From Alphaproteobacteria bacterium (GTDB lineage: Bacteria; Pseudomonadota; Alphaproteobacteria; RF32; CAG-239), in NCBI GenBank assembly GCA_017477035.1, contig JAFUXW010000062.1, positions 1-9,543 of the forward strand: DNA of 9,543 nucleotides, given 5' to 3'. Numbering within the stretch: the first letter of the stretch is position 1; every line of letters begins with the position of its first letter. The notes under the pieces are model-generated. The model worked only from the letters and a program-made list of their open reading frames with translations. It had not been told where the DNA came from and made no database searches. A program made the position numbers and the translations under genes. Below, piece by piece: positions 1-6,974 of this stretch.

Positions 1-1164
1 ATGTTGTTTTTCTGCTTTATCCCTAAAAGTATTTATCATCGGTACTTTTTGTACTTGATATATTGATGTAAGTCCTAATGTTACTCTATCAGTAAAAAAT
101 TCTGATTGGCTAAACTCATAAGGTTTTAGAATCTCAAATTTTTCCGATATGATTTCTTTTTGTCGAAGTTTTTTTAGCTCCTTGCGCTGAAAATCATTTG
201 TTAAAACGTTCTCCATAGAATCCACCTGACTATGGTCATTCATTATTCCGGCTTTAATTAACGCGGCAGCCAACAATTTTTGCCCTAAAGGACAATCACC
301 TATTTTTTCTATTTCGGAGTCTCTTCGTTTTTGCTCTGCTTCATATTTAGCATTTTCTTCTGCAATTCTTTTTTTCTCGGCTATAATTTTATTTAGTTTT
401 TCCGCCATATATGTAAATGCTTTTGCATCTACCGGTGTTTCCGGTTTATAACCGAGTTTTACCAATTTTTTAAAAGCCGGCATAGCTCCTTCATTATTTT
501 TTATAACATGCTTTTTGCCTTCATGGCGCACATCTTCATATACTGTTTCGTAATCAAAATAAGATTCATAACCTACAACCGTCTTTATATAATGAGGTTC
601 CCAACCACGATCGCCATCGTATACCTCATTTAGACCATTTCCGCCTTTGTTCCAATAATCAGGATTACGCTCTTCCCTGTAAACAGGTCTTTCTTTTTCT
701 ACTCGCTTTTGAATAGGTCTTTTCTCTATTGTATCAGGATCCTTTCTTATCGTATCCGGTGTATCATACCATTCCTGTATTTTTTTTATCGGATATTTAC
801 AAACATCAGCTTTACCTTCTTTTACCAAAATTTCCATTATTTCAGGATCTTTTGATTGGACGAAGAGTTTGGTAGCTTCTTCAGATTCTAATCCATACTG
901 ACAAGCTAATTTTAAAATATTTACACCATTTTTAGACGATAATTTAGCTCCGCCACAAGATTCGTAGGTTGGCTTATATCCTTTTTTCAAGAATTCCTCA
1001 AATTGTTCGACAGATTCTGCAACAACTCCGCTTTCCCATTTGGCTTGTTCTTTTTTCAGCCGTTCCTCTTCTTGCCTTTTTTGCTCGGCTACATTATGCT
1101 CATCTATAATTCGTTTAGATGTTTACATAGCGGCATTCAAATTATCTTCAAACTTATCAGTCAT
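1..1164 (-). pseudogene. Third member of the large ankyrin-like paralogue family, interrupted by TAA at codon 14 and cut by the window edge
   Basis: This frame begins with ATG at 1164 behind a good AAGGAGAA site. It reads 13 codons, hits TAA at 1123-1125, and then stays open for 374 more codons to the left edge, so the true 3' end is not seen. After the stop come a charged, Gln/Glu/Lys-rich probable coiled coil (about codons 20-45), a helical unit with the ankyrin-like words EFLKKGYKP (57-65) and EILVKEGKADV (111-121), a motif YDGDRGWEPH (182-191), a second unit FKKLVKLGYKPETPV (231-245) and another charged helix (about 254-285). Layout and the G-D-x-W-x-E-P motif make it a distant relative of the two genes at 2117 and 3711. 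It is last seen in the operon, 16 nt after the membrane protein gene. The first ATG after the stop is codon 110, with no convincing ribosome site. A recent nonsense mutation is likeliest; sequencing error or restart at a rare codon are alternatives. Confidence 0.7.
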
Positions 1165-1180
1165 CGGCTTTCTCCTTTAT

Positions 1181-2092
1181 TTATCGGCCTTGCTTTTGGC
1201 TGTTTTTTACAACAATGTAATAGGTTTGACCTTTATTATTATCTTTTCCGACTTCGGCGGAATGTTGTTTCTTATATTCTTTAACAAGCTCTGCCGCTTT
1301 TGCATCATCTATATCACCTTCAACTTCTATAACATTTTTATTATCAGGAGGTAACACAACTTCTTTTTTATTCTTACCATCTTCCGGATCTTTATTATCT
1401 TTTTTAGAGTTTGATGATGTAATGGCCGCGGCACCAACTACTGCAGCCGCCGTACCTAAAAGAAGAGCCTTAGTTTTTTTGTTGACAATACGGGTAAGAG
1501 CAGTTTGAATTTTGCTGTCGATTTCAATACCGACCTTGCCAATATCTTTAATAACTTTCGGCAACTTTTTGCCTTCAAGTTTCTCTTCTCTGGCTCGGCG
1601 TCGGTCTTCAATATGATTTAAGGCATATAATGTTTTTTGCTTTTTACGCCATGTCTCAATTTCTTTAAAACCCTTTAATAGTTTTTCAACTTTTTTGATA
1701 TCAAACAAATCAGTAGAATACTTGCCAATACTGTAACTGTTTTTGTGCTTTGAATTTATATAAATGGAAATATTTGTACTTCCATTTTTAATAAAATATA
1801 TGTCATCTCTACTTTCTACAAACTCGCCTTCACAGGAGCTTAATGATACATGACAATTATCTTCCGTTAATTTTCCGTTAGAGATAGGAACAATATAATA
1901 GTCTGCATAATTAGTCTGACATGTTTCCTTACGACCATTGAATTTCCACGCTCGCTCATGATTATTAATATTTTCTATATAACAAGAAGAGCTAAATGCT
2001 AGCAGAAAATCGCCTTGCTGTTCAATATTGTCAAACTTAGAATGAAATCTTTTTTCTAAAATTTGTTTGTAAGCTTCCAAATTATCACTCAT
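1181..2092 (-). CDS. Uncharacterised single-pass membrane protein
   Basis: I do not recognise this 303-residue protein. The ATG at 2092 follows a GGGAGAA site. Residues 1-205 are hydrophilic: a mixed alpha/beta-looking stretch (about 25-125) with cysteines at 37, 58, 80 and 87, then a very basic helical stretch (about 133-205, with the cluster RRRAREEK near 164-171). One hydrophobic segment, about 208-226 (ALLLGTAAAVVGAAAITSS), is followed by an Asp/Lys-rich linker (227-252) and a small C-terminal segment ending in YYIVVKNSQKQGR. There is no N-terminal signal peptide. Basic residues before the membrane segment suggest that the N-terminal part stays cytoplasmic and the last 75 residues are outside. 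It lies 24 nt after one large paralogue and 16 nt before the broken one, so it is probably co-expressed with them. An anchor role for the cassette is inference only. Confidence 0.85.
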   Translation of the reverse strand: MSDNLEAYKQILEKRFHSKFDNIEQQGDFLLAFSSSCYIENINNHERAWKFNGRKETCQTNYADYYIVPISNGKLTEDNCHVSLSSCEGEFVESRDDIYFIKNGSTNISIYINSKHKNSYSIGKYSTDLFDIKKVEKLLKGFKEIETWRKKQKTLYALNHIEDRRRAREEKLEGKKLPKVIKDIGKVGIEIDSKIQTALTRIVNKKTKALLLGTAAAVVGAAAITSSNSKKDNKDPEDGKNKKEVVLPPDNKNVIEVEGDIDDAKAAELVKEYKKQHSAEVGKDNNKGQTYYIVVKNSQKQGR

Positions 2093-2116
2093 TTTCGTTC
2101 TCCCGAATTTTTAAGG

Positions 2117-3673
2117 TTATCTACCTTCTATCTCCTTACCATGTTTCATCAGTTGACGATTTAAAGAAGATAGCGGTGTATAAGATACCGAAGAAACCGC
2201 CTTGACAGTTTCATCTTTTTTGATATCTGTGACATTTTGAAAACTCAGTGCTTTCTTATACAACTCCGCTTTTTGACGTCTATCTTCATTACTACCGGTA
2301 GTGCGGAATTTAAGCATCGTTGAACGCAGAGCATTTTTACCGCTTTCTTCTGCAGAATCGTACATTTTTAAGGTAAATGCCAACAAGCTTGTGGCATATC
2401 CTCGATCTTCACTAAAGGTAATTTTGGTATTACTGAGTTTTTCATCTAGTATAGGTACTAACTTTTCGGCAACGGCCTTTTTACACTCCGGATTCATTTT
2501 ACTGAAATGATTAGCTAAATGCATACTGTCATAATGATATCCGCTTCTGCGTTTGAATTCATCACAAAACCTGTTGGCAATGATATCTTCACACCCTTTA
2601 GGATTAAATTTCATCGCTTCAATTGCTTTATCAATATTCTCTTTCTGAATATACGAGCGCTCGGCATTTTCAAGAGTGTATGGTTTTACATCCCTTTCAT
2701 TACCATATTCATCATACATCATTTCTTTGTAATGACTAAAGAATGTACCTCGTTCTTCTTCATACGGAACATATTTCATATACTGTTCAACGTTGTCCGG
2801 TAATCTGCCATCAACTAAAGATTTACGTATTTCATCGATATTATCATTTTTCAAATCTGCAATCAGTTTTTTATCTTGTGCAGAGAATTTTTCGTAAGCA
2901 TATTCATAAGCGAGTTCTTTAGCAATCGTAGATGTTTCTAAATCATGTCTATAGCCTGATTTAATAATACTCATCAAAATCTTTCTAGTTTCGGCGGCTT
3001 TATCTGATTGTGGTTCAACCCAATGATCTCCATCGCGTCCCCCCCAATATCCAAATTTTTGATAATGATATTTATCATCTAAGGAACTAAAGGCAAATGC
3101 TTCTTGACTAGCTCCGGCTTTAGTTAATTTATTATACATGCCTAAGATATCTTGAGACCTGCTAACAATGTTCTTCATTACCCCATCTAACGAAAGACCG
3201 TTATCTTTGGCCATTTGTATAAACTTATCAGCAGATTTTTCATCCCTGAAAAACGCTTCGTCCAACATTGTTTGAGCAACCTCACGGTGTTTAGGATTTT
3301 TCATATCCATAACATCAGATAACAGAAAATCGACCATTTCAGCCGAGTTTGCCATAGCAAATGAAGAATTATTTTTTGCATATGCCTTATACTCAACAGA
3401 ACCGTACCCTTTATTTTTGCCATCAAAACCCATATCAAGATAACTGACATCTGCACCTTTTTGAAACGCTTCTTTGGCTTTATCAATATTATTATAACGA
3501 ATGGCATTGATAAAACTTTTATCCAATTCTTCTTTTTCCTGTTTTTGCATCTCAACTTTATGTTGTGCTTCATACTTCTTCTGCTCTTCTGCAATTTTAG
3601 CTTCTTTTTCCTGCGCTTTTTTTGCATCATTAGCAAGGAAAGTTTCAAAAAATTCATCTAAATTATCGTTCAT
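2117..3673 (-). CDS. Large ankyrin-like paralogue B (uncharacterised, 518 aa)
   Basis: No named family is recognised. The ATG at 3673 lies 7 nt after an AAGGAGA site. Residues 1-50 are highly charged (Glu/Lys/Gln) and probably coiled coil. Residues 53-80 form an ankyrin-like unit containing KAKEAFQKGADVSYLD. Further helical units carry EMVDFLLSD (112-120) and NKLTKAGAS (181-189). A strongly conserved patch YWGGRDGDHWVEPQ (209-222) is followed by ILMSIIKSGY (232-241) and a block at 254-286 (LAYEYAYEKFSAQDKKL onwards). The C-terminal 70 residues (MLKFRTTGSNEDRRQKAELYKKAL, then VSSVSYTPLSSLNRQLMKH) match paralogue A closely. No signal peptide or membrane segment is seen. It starts 37 nt after paralogue A and is followed at 24 nt by the membrane protein. 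Residues 82-108 include an insertion absent from A. Repeated helical hairpins suggest protein binding; a function beyond that is not supported. Confidence 0.9.
   Translation of the reverse strand: MNDNLDEFFETFLANDAKKAQEKEAKIAEEQKKYEAQHKVEMQKQEKEELDKSFINAIRYNNIDKAKEAFQKGADVSYLDMGFDGKNKGYGSVEYKAYAKNNSSFAMANSAEMVDFLLSDVMDMKNPKHREVAQTMLDEAFFRDEKSADKFIQMAKDNGLSLDGVMKNIVSRSQDILGMYNKLTKAGASQEAFAFSSLDDKYHYQKFGYWGGRDGDHWVEPQSDKAAETRKILMSIIKSGYRHDLETSTIAKELAYEYAYEKFSAQDKKLIADLKNDNIDEIRKSLVDGRLPDNVEQYMKYVPYEEERGTFFSHYKEMMYDEYGNERDVKPYTLENAERSYIQKENIDKAIEAMKFNPKGCEDIIANRFCDEFKRRSGYHYDSMHLANHFSKMNPECKKAVAEKLVPILDEKLSNTKITFSEDRGYATSLLAFTLKMYDSAEESGKNALRSTMLKFRTTGSNEDRRQKAELYKKALSFQNVTDIKKDETVKAVSSVSYTPLSSLNRQLMKHGKEIEGR
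2147..2203 (-). repeat. Copy 2 of duplicated 3' gene segment (paralogue B C-terminus)
   Basis: Direct repeat of 3735-3791 with one mismatch in 57 nt, encoding the same C-terminal peptide in paralogue B. Confidence 0.85.
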
Positions 3674-3686
3674 GGCTGTTCTCCTT
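3571..3686 (-). repeat. Copy 2 of duplicated 5' gene segment (paralogue B start and ribosome site)
   Basis: Matches 5135-5250 with about five substitutions and no gaps. It covers AAGGAGA, the ATG at 3673 and the first roughly 34 codons, giving identical N-terminal residues through KKYEAQ. Confidence 0.85.
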
Positions 3687-3710
3687 AATTATGACACATC
3701 TTATGTATCC

Positions 3711-5237
3711 TTATTCCATTTCTTTTCTATGCTTCATCAGTTGACGATTTAAAGAAGATAGCGGCGTATAAGATACCGAAGAAACCGCCTTAATGGTTTC
3801 ATCTTTCTTTACTTCATTTAAAACCCAAAGATGATTTAATGCATCTTTGTATAAATCGGCTTTCTGACGTCTTTCTTCATTGCTACCGGTAGTCCGGAAT
3901 TTAAGCATTGCTGTGCGAAGAATATTTTTTCCGGTATCTTCTTTTGTAACATCATACAATTTTACCGAAAAAGCCAACAATTCCGCAACTTTGCTTTGAC
4001 TCTCCTCGCGTTTACCGGCGATATTGCATTTTTTGAAATTTTCATCTATTTGAGAAGCAATTTCAGGGACTATCTTTTCAACAACAGCTTTTTGACATTC
4101 TGGATTCATACCTTTAACCATATCTGCTAATTCCATATTAAAAGAATGTCTATCATTTGCTCGCGTTTTAATGAATTTTTCACGGAACTTGTCAGCAACA
4201 GCATCTGCAATCCCTGCCGGTTTAAATCTTGCTACTTTTATTGCATCTCTGAGAGAAGCAGTTTCCAAATATTGCTGTTCAAAATCAGCAAGAGTGCTTC
4301 TCGGAGCATCAAGTTTGCGAATATGCATGACTTCCTTATAATATCTGAAAAAAGCCCCTTTGATATTCGATACATGCTCCATATATTGTTCAACTCCATT
4401 CGGAATTTTGCCACCGTTCAGAGCTTTGCGAATCTCATCAATGTTGTCATTTTGCAAATCAGTTACTAACTTTTTATCTTGCGCAGAGAATTTTTCGTAG
4501 GCGTGTTCATAAGCGAGCTCCCGTATAAAATCAGATTGCTTAGAATCTTCCGGATTCAACGGATAACCTGCCTTAACAAATTCTACCAACATTTTTTTTG
4601 TTTTGGCAGCCCTTTCTGGTTGCGGTTCATACCATACATCTCCGTCTCTACCACCATAGAATCCGTTTTTTTGATTGTAATAATCGGAAAGCATATTATC
4701 AAAATTAAGTTTATTCCATTGAGCACCTACCTGAACCAATTTTTTAGATACCTCCACAGGATCATGTACAAAACTTACGACCTTCATCATACTATCTAGG
4801 GAAAGGTCATTGGTTTTGGCTCTCTCTATATATTTATCCACGGATGCCTCGTCATTGACTATGGCTCTCTCAATCATTTCTTCTGCAACTTGTTTATGAT
4901 TAGGATTATTCAAATCCATATTGCTAAGCAGAAAATCAACCATTTCGACAGATTTAACATGAGTAATTCTATAGCTGTCATGAGCATCAATTCCTCTATC
5001 TAGATAACTGATATCAGCACCATTTTTCAGAGTTTCTTTAGCTTTTGCTATGTCATCTTCCTGTACAGCCCGAATAAAGCTTTCATTAAGCTCCTCTTTC
5101 TGACGAGCTTGTTTTTCCGCTTGCCGTTGCGCCTCATACTTCTTCTGTTCTTCTGCAATTTTTGCTTCTTTTTCCTGCGCTTTTTTTGCGTCATTTGCAA
5201 GAAAAGTTTCAAAAAATTCATCTAAATTATCGTTCAT
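3711..5237 (-). CDS. Large ankyrin-like paralogue A (uncharacterised, 508 aa)
   Basis: Start ATG at 5237 is chosen because AAGGAGA (5244-5250) sits 6 nt upstream and because the first 37 residues are then identical to paralogue B; an upstream in-frame ATG at 5267 would place the ribosome site inside the gene. Domain order follows B: charged coiled-coil start (1-52); ankyrin-like unit 53-80 with KAKETLKNGADISYLD; VEMVDFLLSN (97-106); KKLVQVGAQWN (165-175); the patch GFYGGRDGDVWYEPQ (192-206); LVEFVKAGYPLNPED (217-231); the block LAYEHAYEKFSAQDKKL (241-257) with DNIDEIRKALNGGKIP (264-279); and a helical C-terminal half ending in the shared SSVSYTPLSSLNRQLMKH. It appears soluble and cytoplasmic, or exported by a route without a classical signal. 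It is 64 nt downstream of the 238-residue gene, with a hairpin between. The tandem pair with B clearly arose by duplication. Confidence 0.9.
   Translation of the reverse strand: MNDNLDEFFETFLANDAKKAQEKEAKIAEEQKKYEAQRQAEKQARQKEELNESFIRAVQEDDIAKAKETLKNGADISYLDRGIDAHDSYRITHVKSVEMVDFLLSNMDLNNPNHKQVAEEMIERAIVNDEASVDKYIERAKTNDLSLDSMMKVVSFVHDPVEVSKKLVQVGAQWNKLNFDNMLSDYYNQKNGFYGGRDGDVWYEPQPERAAKTKKMLVEFVKAGYPLNPEDSKQSDFIRELAYEHAYEKFSAQDKKLVTDLQNDNIDEIRKALNGGKIPNGVEQYMEHVSNIKGAFFRYYKEVMHIRKLDAPRSTLADFEQQYLETASLRDAIKVARFKPAGIADAVADKFREKFIKTRANDRHSFNMELADMVKGMNPECQKAVVEKIVPEIASQIDENFKKCNIAGKREESQSKVAELLAFSVKLYDVTKEDTGKNILRTAMLKFRTTGSNEERRQKADLYKDALNHLWVLNEVKKDETIKAVSSVSYTPLSSLNRQLMKHRKEME
3735..3791 (-). 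repeat. Copy 1 of duplicated 3' gene segment (paralogue A C-terminus)
   Basis: These 57 nt encode the shared KAVSSVSYTPLSSLNRQLM stretch of paralogue A and match 2147-2203 with a single substitution (GCG versus GTG in the plus-strand reading). The sequence between the two conserved ends of the genes is much less similar. Confidence 0.85.
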
Positions 5238-5250
5238 GGCTGTTCTCCTT
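5135..5250 (-). repeat. Copy 1 of duplicated 5' gene segment (paralogue A start and ribosome site)
   Basis: This 116-nt tract contains the ribosome site, start codon and first roughly 34 codons of paralogue A. It matches 3571-3686, the same part of paralogue B, with about five differences by eye. Identity falls sharply on both sides: the leader upstream of the ribosome site and the coding sequence downstream both diverge. Confidence 0.85.
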
Positions 5251-5268
5251 GTATAAATTAAGAGCATT

Positions 5269-5292
5269 GGGCCGGACAGAATTGTCCGACCC
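5269..5292 (-). promoter_or_regulatory. Intercistronic hairpin between the first and second cassette genes
   Basis: On the minus-strand transcript GGGTCGGACA and TGTCCGGCCC form an uninterrupted 10-bp stem (one G-U pair) around an ATTC loop, starting 9 nt after the TAG of the 238-residue gene. The next bases (AATGCTCTTAATTT) are not a U-tract, so it is a poor rho-independent terminator. It could act as a 3'-end stabiliser, RNase processing site or partial attenuator. On the DNA plus strand one pair becomes a C/A mismatch, which favours minus-strand RNA as the functional form. Confidence 0.6.
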
Positions 5293-5301
5293 GATTAAGG
5301 T

Positions 5302-6018
5302 CTATTTTTCTATGCCATTACCTTTACCGTATGCCTTTGACGCGTCTTTCAGATAAGGATTCTTACGATCTTCCGCTGCTGCAACTTTGAAGAATTTTTC
5401 AACTGCAGGCGTTAATTTTGCACCTTGAGCTTCCAAATCTTTGCGTTGTTCATAAACAGGCTTTGTCATAACAACATTGCATTGTTTGCCATCAACAACC
5501 AAGTCCATATCGCAAGGATTGTTATTACCGATATATTCTGTGCCGGAAACAGTTATCAAACCACCTTTAGCAACGAATTGTGTTTGCGTTGGATCATCCG
5601 GAGCCCAAGGAGCCGCAATATACATATCTTGCTCGGCGACAATAGCTATTCTTCTTTCTCCGCCTACGGTCTGAGCTTTTACTGTTTCGCCTGGGGCAAC
5701 ATCATCATAAGAACGACCACCTTCAATCACATAAAGTCCTGCAACTTTTTCCGGTTTTTTAGCGTATTGATCCTTATCACCATTAATACAATGTCTGGTA
5801 TCAATAGCTTCTCCTTCTTTAGCTACCTTTTTAGCTTCTTCAATTTTACGACCATCTCTTGCCAGCACGTTAGTTTCCACAACTTCTCCGCCTTTTGCTT
5901 TTGTAAGTTTTACATCTATTGAAGTCTTTATAACCTCAAAAATGTCTTGCTTATGGGTTTTGAAAAAGTTTGCTACTTCAGCCTGTGTTAATGGATTTTC
6001 TCTTGTAGATTCTCTCAT
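5302..6018 (-). CDS. Uncharacterised 238-aa soluble protein, first gene of the cassette
   Basis: The ATG at 6018 is preferred over an upstream in-frame ATG at 6075 because AGGAGA (6025-6030) lies 6 nt before it and the extra upstream residues look non-coding (MFISSINLNCNNKYSRR). The product begins with a helical stretch MRESTRENPLTQAEVANFFK. A Gly/Val-rich, probably beta-stranded core of about residues 40-190 follows, with words such as VLARDGRKIEEA, GLYVIEGG, APGETVKAQTVGGERRIAIV and GLITVSG. The C-terminal tail is charged and helical, ending in PYLKDASKAYGKGNGIEK. Cysteines occur at about 78, 170 and 181. There is no signal peptide or membrane segment. I cannot name its family. As promoter-proximal gene of a five-gene unit, followed by a stable hairpin, it may be made in excess over the downstream proteins; that is inference. 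Confidence 0.88.
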   Translation of the reverse strand: MRESTRENPLTQAEVANFFKTHKQDIFEVIKTSIDVKLTKAKGGEVVETNVLARDGRKIEEAKKVAKEGEAIDTRHCINGDKDQYAKKPEKVAGLYVIEGGRSYDDVAPGETVKAQTVGGERRIAIVAEQDMYIAAPWAPDDPTQTQFVAKGGLITVSGTEYIGNNNPCDMDLVVDGKQCNVVMTKPVYEQRKDLEAQGAKLTPAVEKFFKVAAAEDRKNPYLKDASKAYGKGNGIEK

Positions 6019-6330
6019 GACTATTCTCCTAGAATATTTGTTGTTACAATTTAAATTTATGGAACTAATGAACATTTGTTGCTTATGTTTCCTGTGATAA
6101 ATGAGATAAATTAAGGGTTACACGCCTATTTTAATCAGGTGCAAGCGATTTTATGATTTTGTTTAATTTTTGTCTTGACAAATTCTTAGAAATGATGGTA
6201 TGATAATTTATCGTTCGTTAGATTCTAATATTAGTAATTGGCATTTTCCCCTTTAATACGAAAGGGTTTGAACTGATAGTTTGTATTTGACGAAATTTTA
6301 AAAAATAGACTTAAAATATCTTCAGCCAAT
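6019..6330. other. Non-coding region upstream of the cassette
   Basis: About 310 nt with no convincing gene on either strand. It must hold the promoter of the minus-strand cassette, but I see only a weak candidate (TTGCAC at 6139-6144, then TGTAAC 16 nt downstream on the minus strand). The strongest signal instead points right, at 6175-6204 (separate entry). A 6-bp hairpin CCCTTT/AAAGGG lies at 6249-6266, and the -35 box overlaps an inverted repeat TTGTC-TT-GACAA (6171-6182 region) that could be a small operator. Confidence 0.5.
6175..6204 (+). promoter_or_regulatory. Near-consensus promoter facing no plus-strand gene
   Basis: TTGACA (6175-6180) is a perfect -35 box. After 18 nt comes TATGAT (6199-6204), preceded by TGG, which gives an extended -10. 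Start of transcription would be about 6211. No plus-strand gene follows before 8750, so the product may be a small RNA or an antisense transcript entering the 3' end of the phosphatase gene. Activity is inferred from sequence only. Confidence 0.6.
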
Positions 6331-6361
6331 AAAAAAACGATGCCCTTTAAATAGCATCGTT
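6331..6361 (-). terminator. Rho-independent terminator of the PLD-GNAT-phosphatase operon
   Basis: On the minus strand AACGATGC and GCATCGTT form a perfect 8-bp stem around a 10-nt loop, followed at once by seven T. It lies 33 nt after the phosphatase stop codon. In the plus direction the hairpin lacks a U-tract, so it is expected to work mainly on minus-strand transcripts. Confidence 0.88.
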
Positions 6362-6394
6362 CATATTGCCGTTATTATACACGCCATTTATTTT

Positions 6395-6958
6395 TTATAT
6401 ATTTAGTGTCTCAAAATTTGCCATAATTTCCATTTTAGGGGACAAATCTAGTTTTAAGACACTTCCATTCGGTAACATAGGCTTATATTTCGGCATATTA
6501 TCCAAACTTTCACCTTTTAAGCGACAGATTATTGAACGAATCAGAGTATCATGGCAAACCACCGCTATTTCTCCTTTAGGTAAATAATCAAGTAGCTTTA
6601 TTATGGCCTTATCGGCACGTTCCGATAAAACATCTCCGTGCGATATTTCGTGCAAATGTGAAGTAGATGTTTTGTATATTCTTGAAAATTTATCATCTTG
6701 CATCAGTGTATCTTCATAATCGCCGAAATGAATTTCTCTGAATGCATCATCCGTTATAAAAGACATTTCCGGAAATAAAATTTTTGCTGTTTGCTGTGCT
6801 CTTATCAAAGGAGAAACAATCAGAACATCTGGACGGAAATTAATTTGCTCTTTAAGCTTTTGCGCGTCTTGGATACCTTTGTCGGTCAAAGCATAATCTC
6901 CGCCCCAAATTCGCCGCAGATTAGCCTCTGATTGCATATGCCTGATTAAATATATCAT
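6395..6958 (-). CDS. Histidine phosphatase family protein (phosphoglycerate-mutase-like)
   Basis: This 187-residue protein has the hallmarks of the histidine phosphatase superfamily branch 1. YLIRHMQSEAN at 3-13 carries the catalytic Arg6-His7, SPLIRAQQTA (49-58) has the second phosphate-binding Arg53, FREIHFGDYE (73-82) has the proton-donor Glu75, and VVCHDTLIRS (133-142) has the second His136. The usual RHG triplet reads RHM here, which occurs in the family. The reaction is phosphate-ester hydrolysis through a phosphohistidine intermediate; the substrate cannot be told from sequence (sugar phosphate, alpha-ribazole phosphate and others are all possible). The size fits small cytosolic members. 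Start ATG at 6958 has AAAGGAAC just upstream. It follows the GNAT gene by 16 nt and is followed by a terminator, so it is the last gene of that operon. Confidence 0.9.
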   Translation of the reverse strand: MIYLIRHMQSEANLRRIWGGDYALTDKGIQDAQKLKEQINFRPDVLIVSPLIRAQQTAKILFPEMSFITDDAFREIHFGDYEDTLMQDDKFSRIYKTSTSHLHEISHGDVLSERADKAIIKLLDYLPKGEIAVVCHDTLIRSIICRLKGESLDNMPKYKPMLPNGSVLKLDLSPKMEIMANFETLNI

Positions 6959-6974
6959 TTTGTTCCTTTAGATA

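Noticed and set aside
2117..5237. Confident assignment as canonical ankyrin-repeat proteins
   Set aside because: Units such as KAKETLKNGADISYLD look ankyrin-like, but the regular 33-residue spacing and the TPLH start of canonical repeats are missing, so only 'ankyrin-like' is claimed.
5237..5267. Longer N-terminus for paralogue A from an ATG at 5267
   Set aside because: It would place the strong AAGGAGA site inside the coding region, and the paralogue B start supports 5237.
1..6018. Insertion sequence, prophage or CRISPR array in the repeated region
   Set aside because: The repeats lie inside two paralogous genes and are explained by gene duplication; there are no terminal inverted repeats, transposase, phage genes or regularly spaced short repeats.
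6018..6075. Longer N-terminus for the 238-residue protein from an ATG at 6075
   Set aside because: The extension includes the AGGAGA ribosome site of the ATG at 6018 and has no site of its own.
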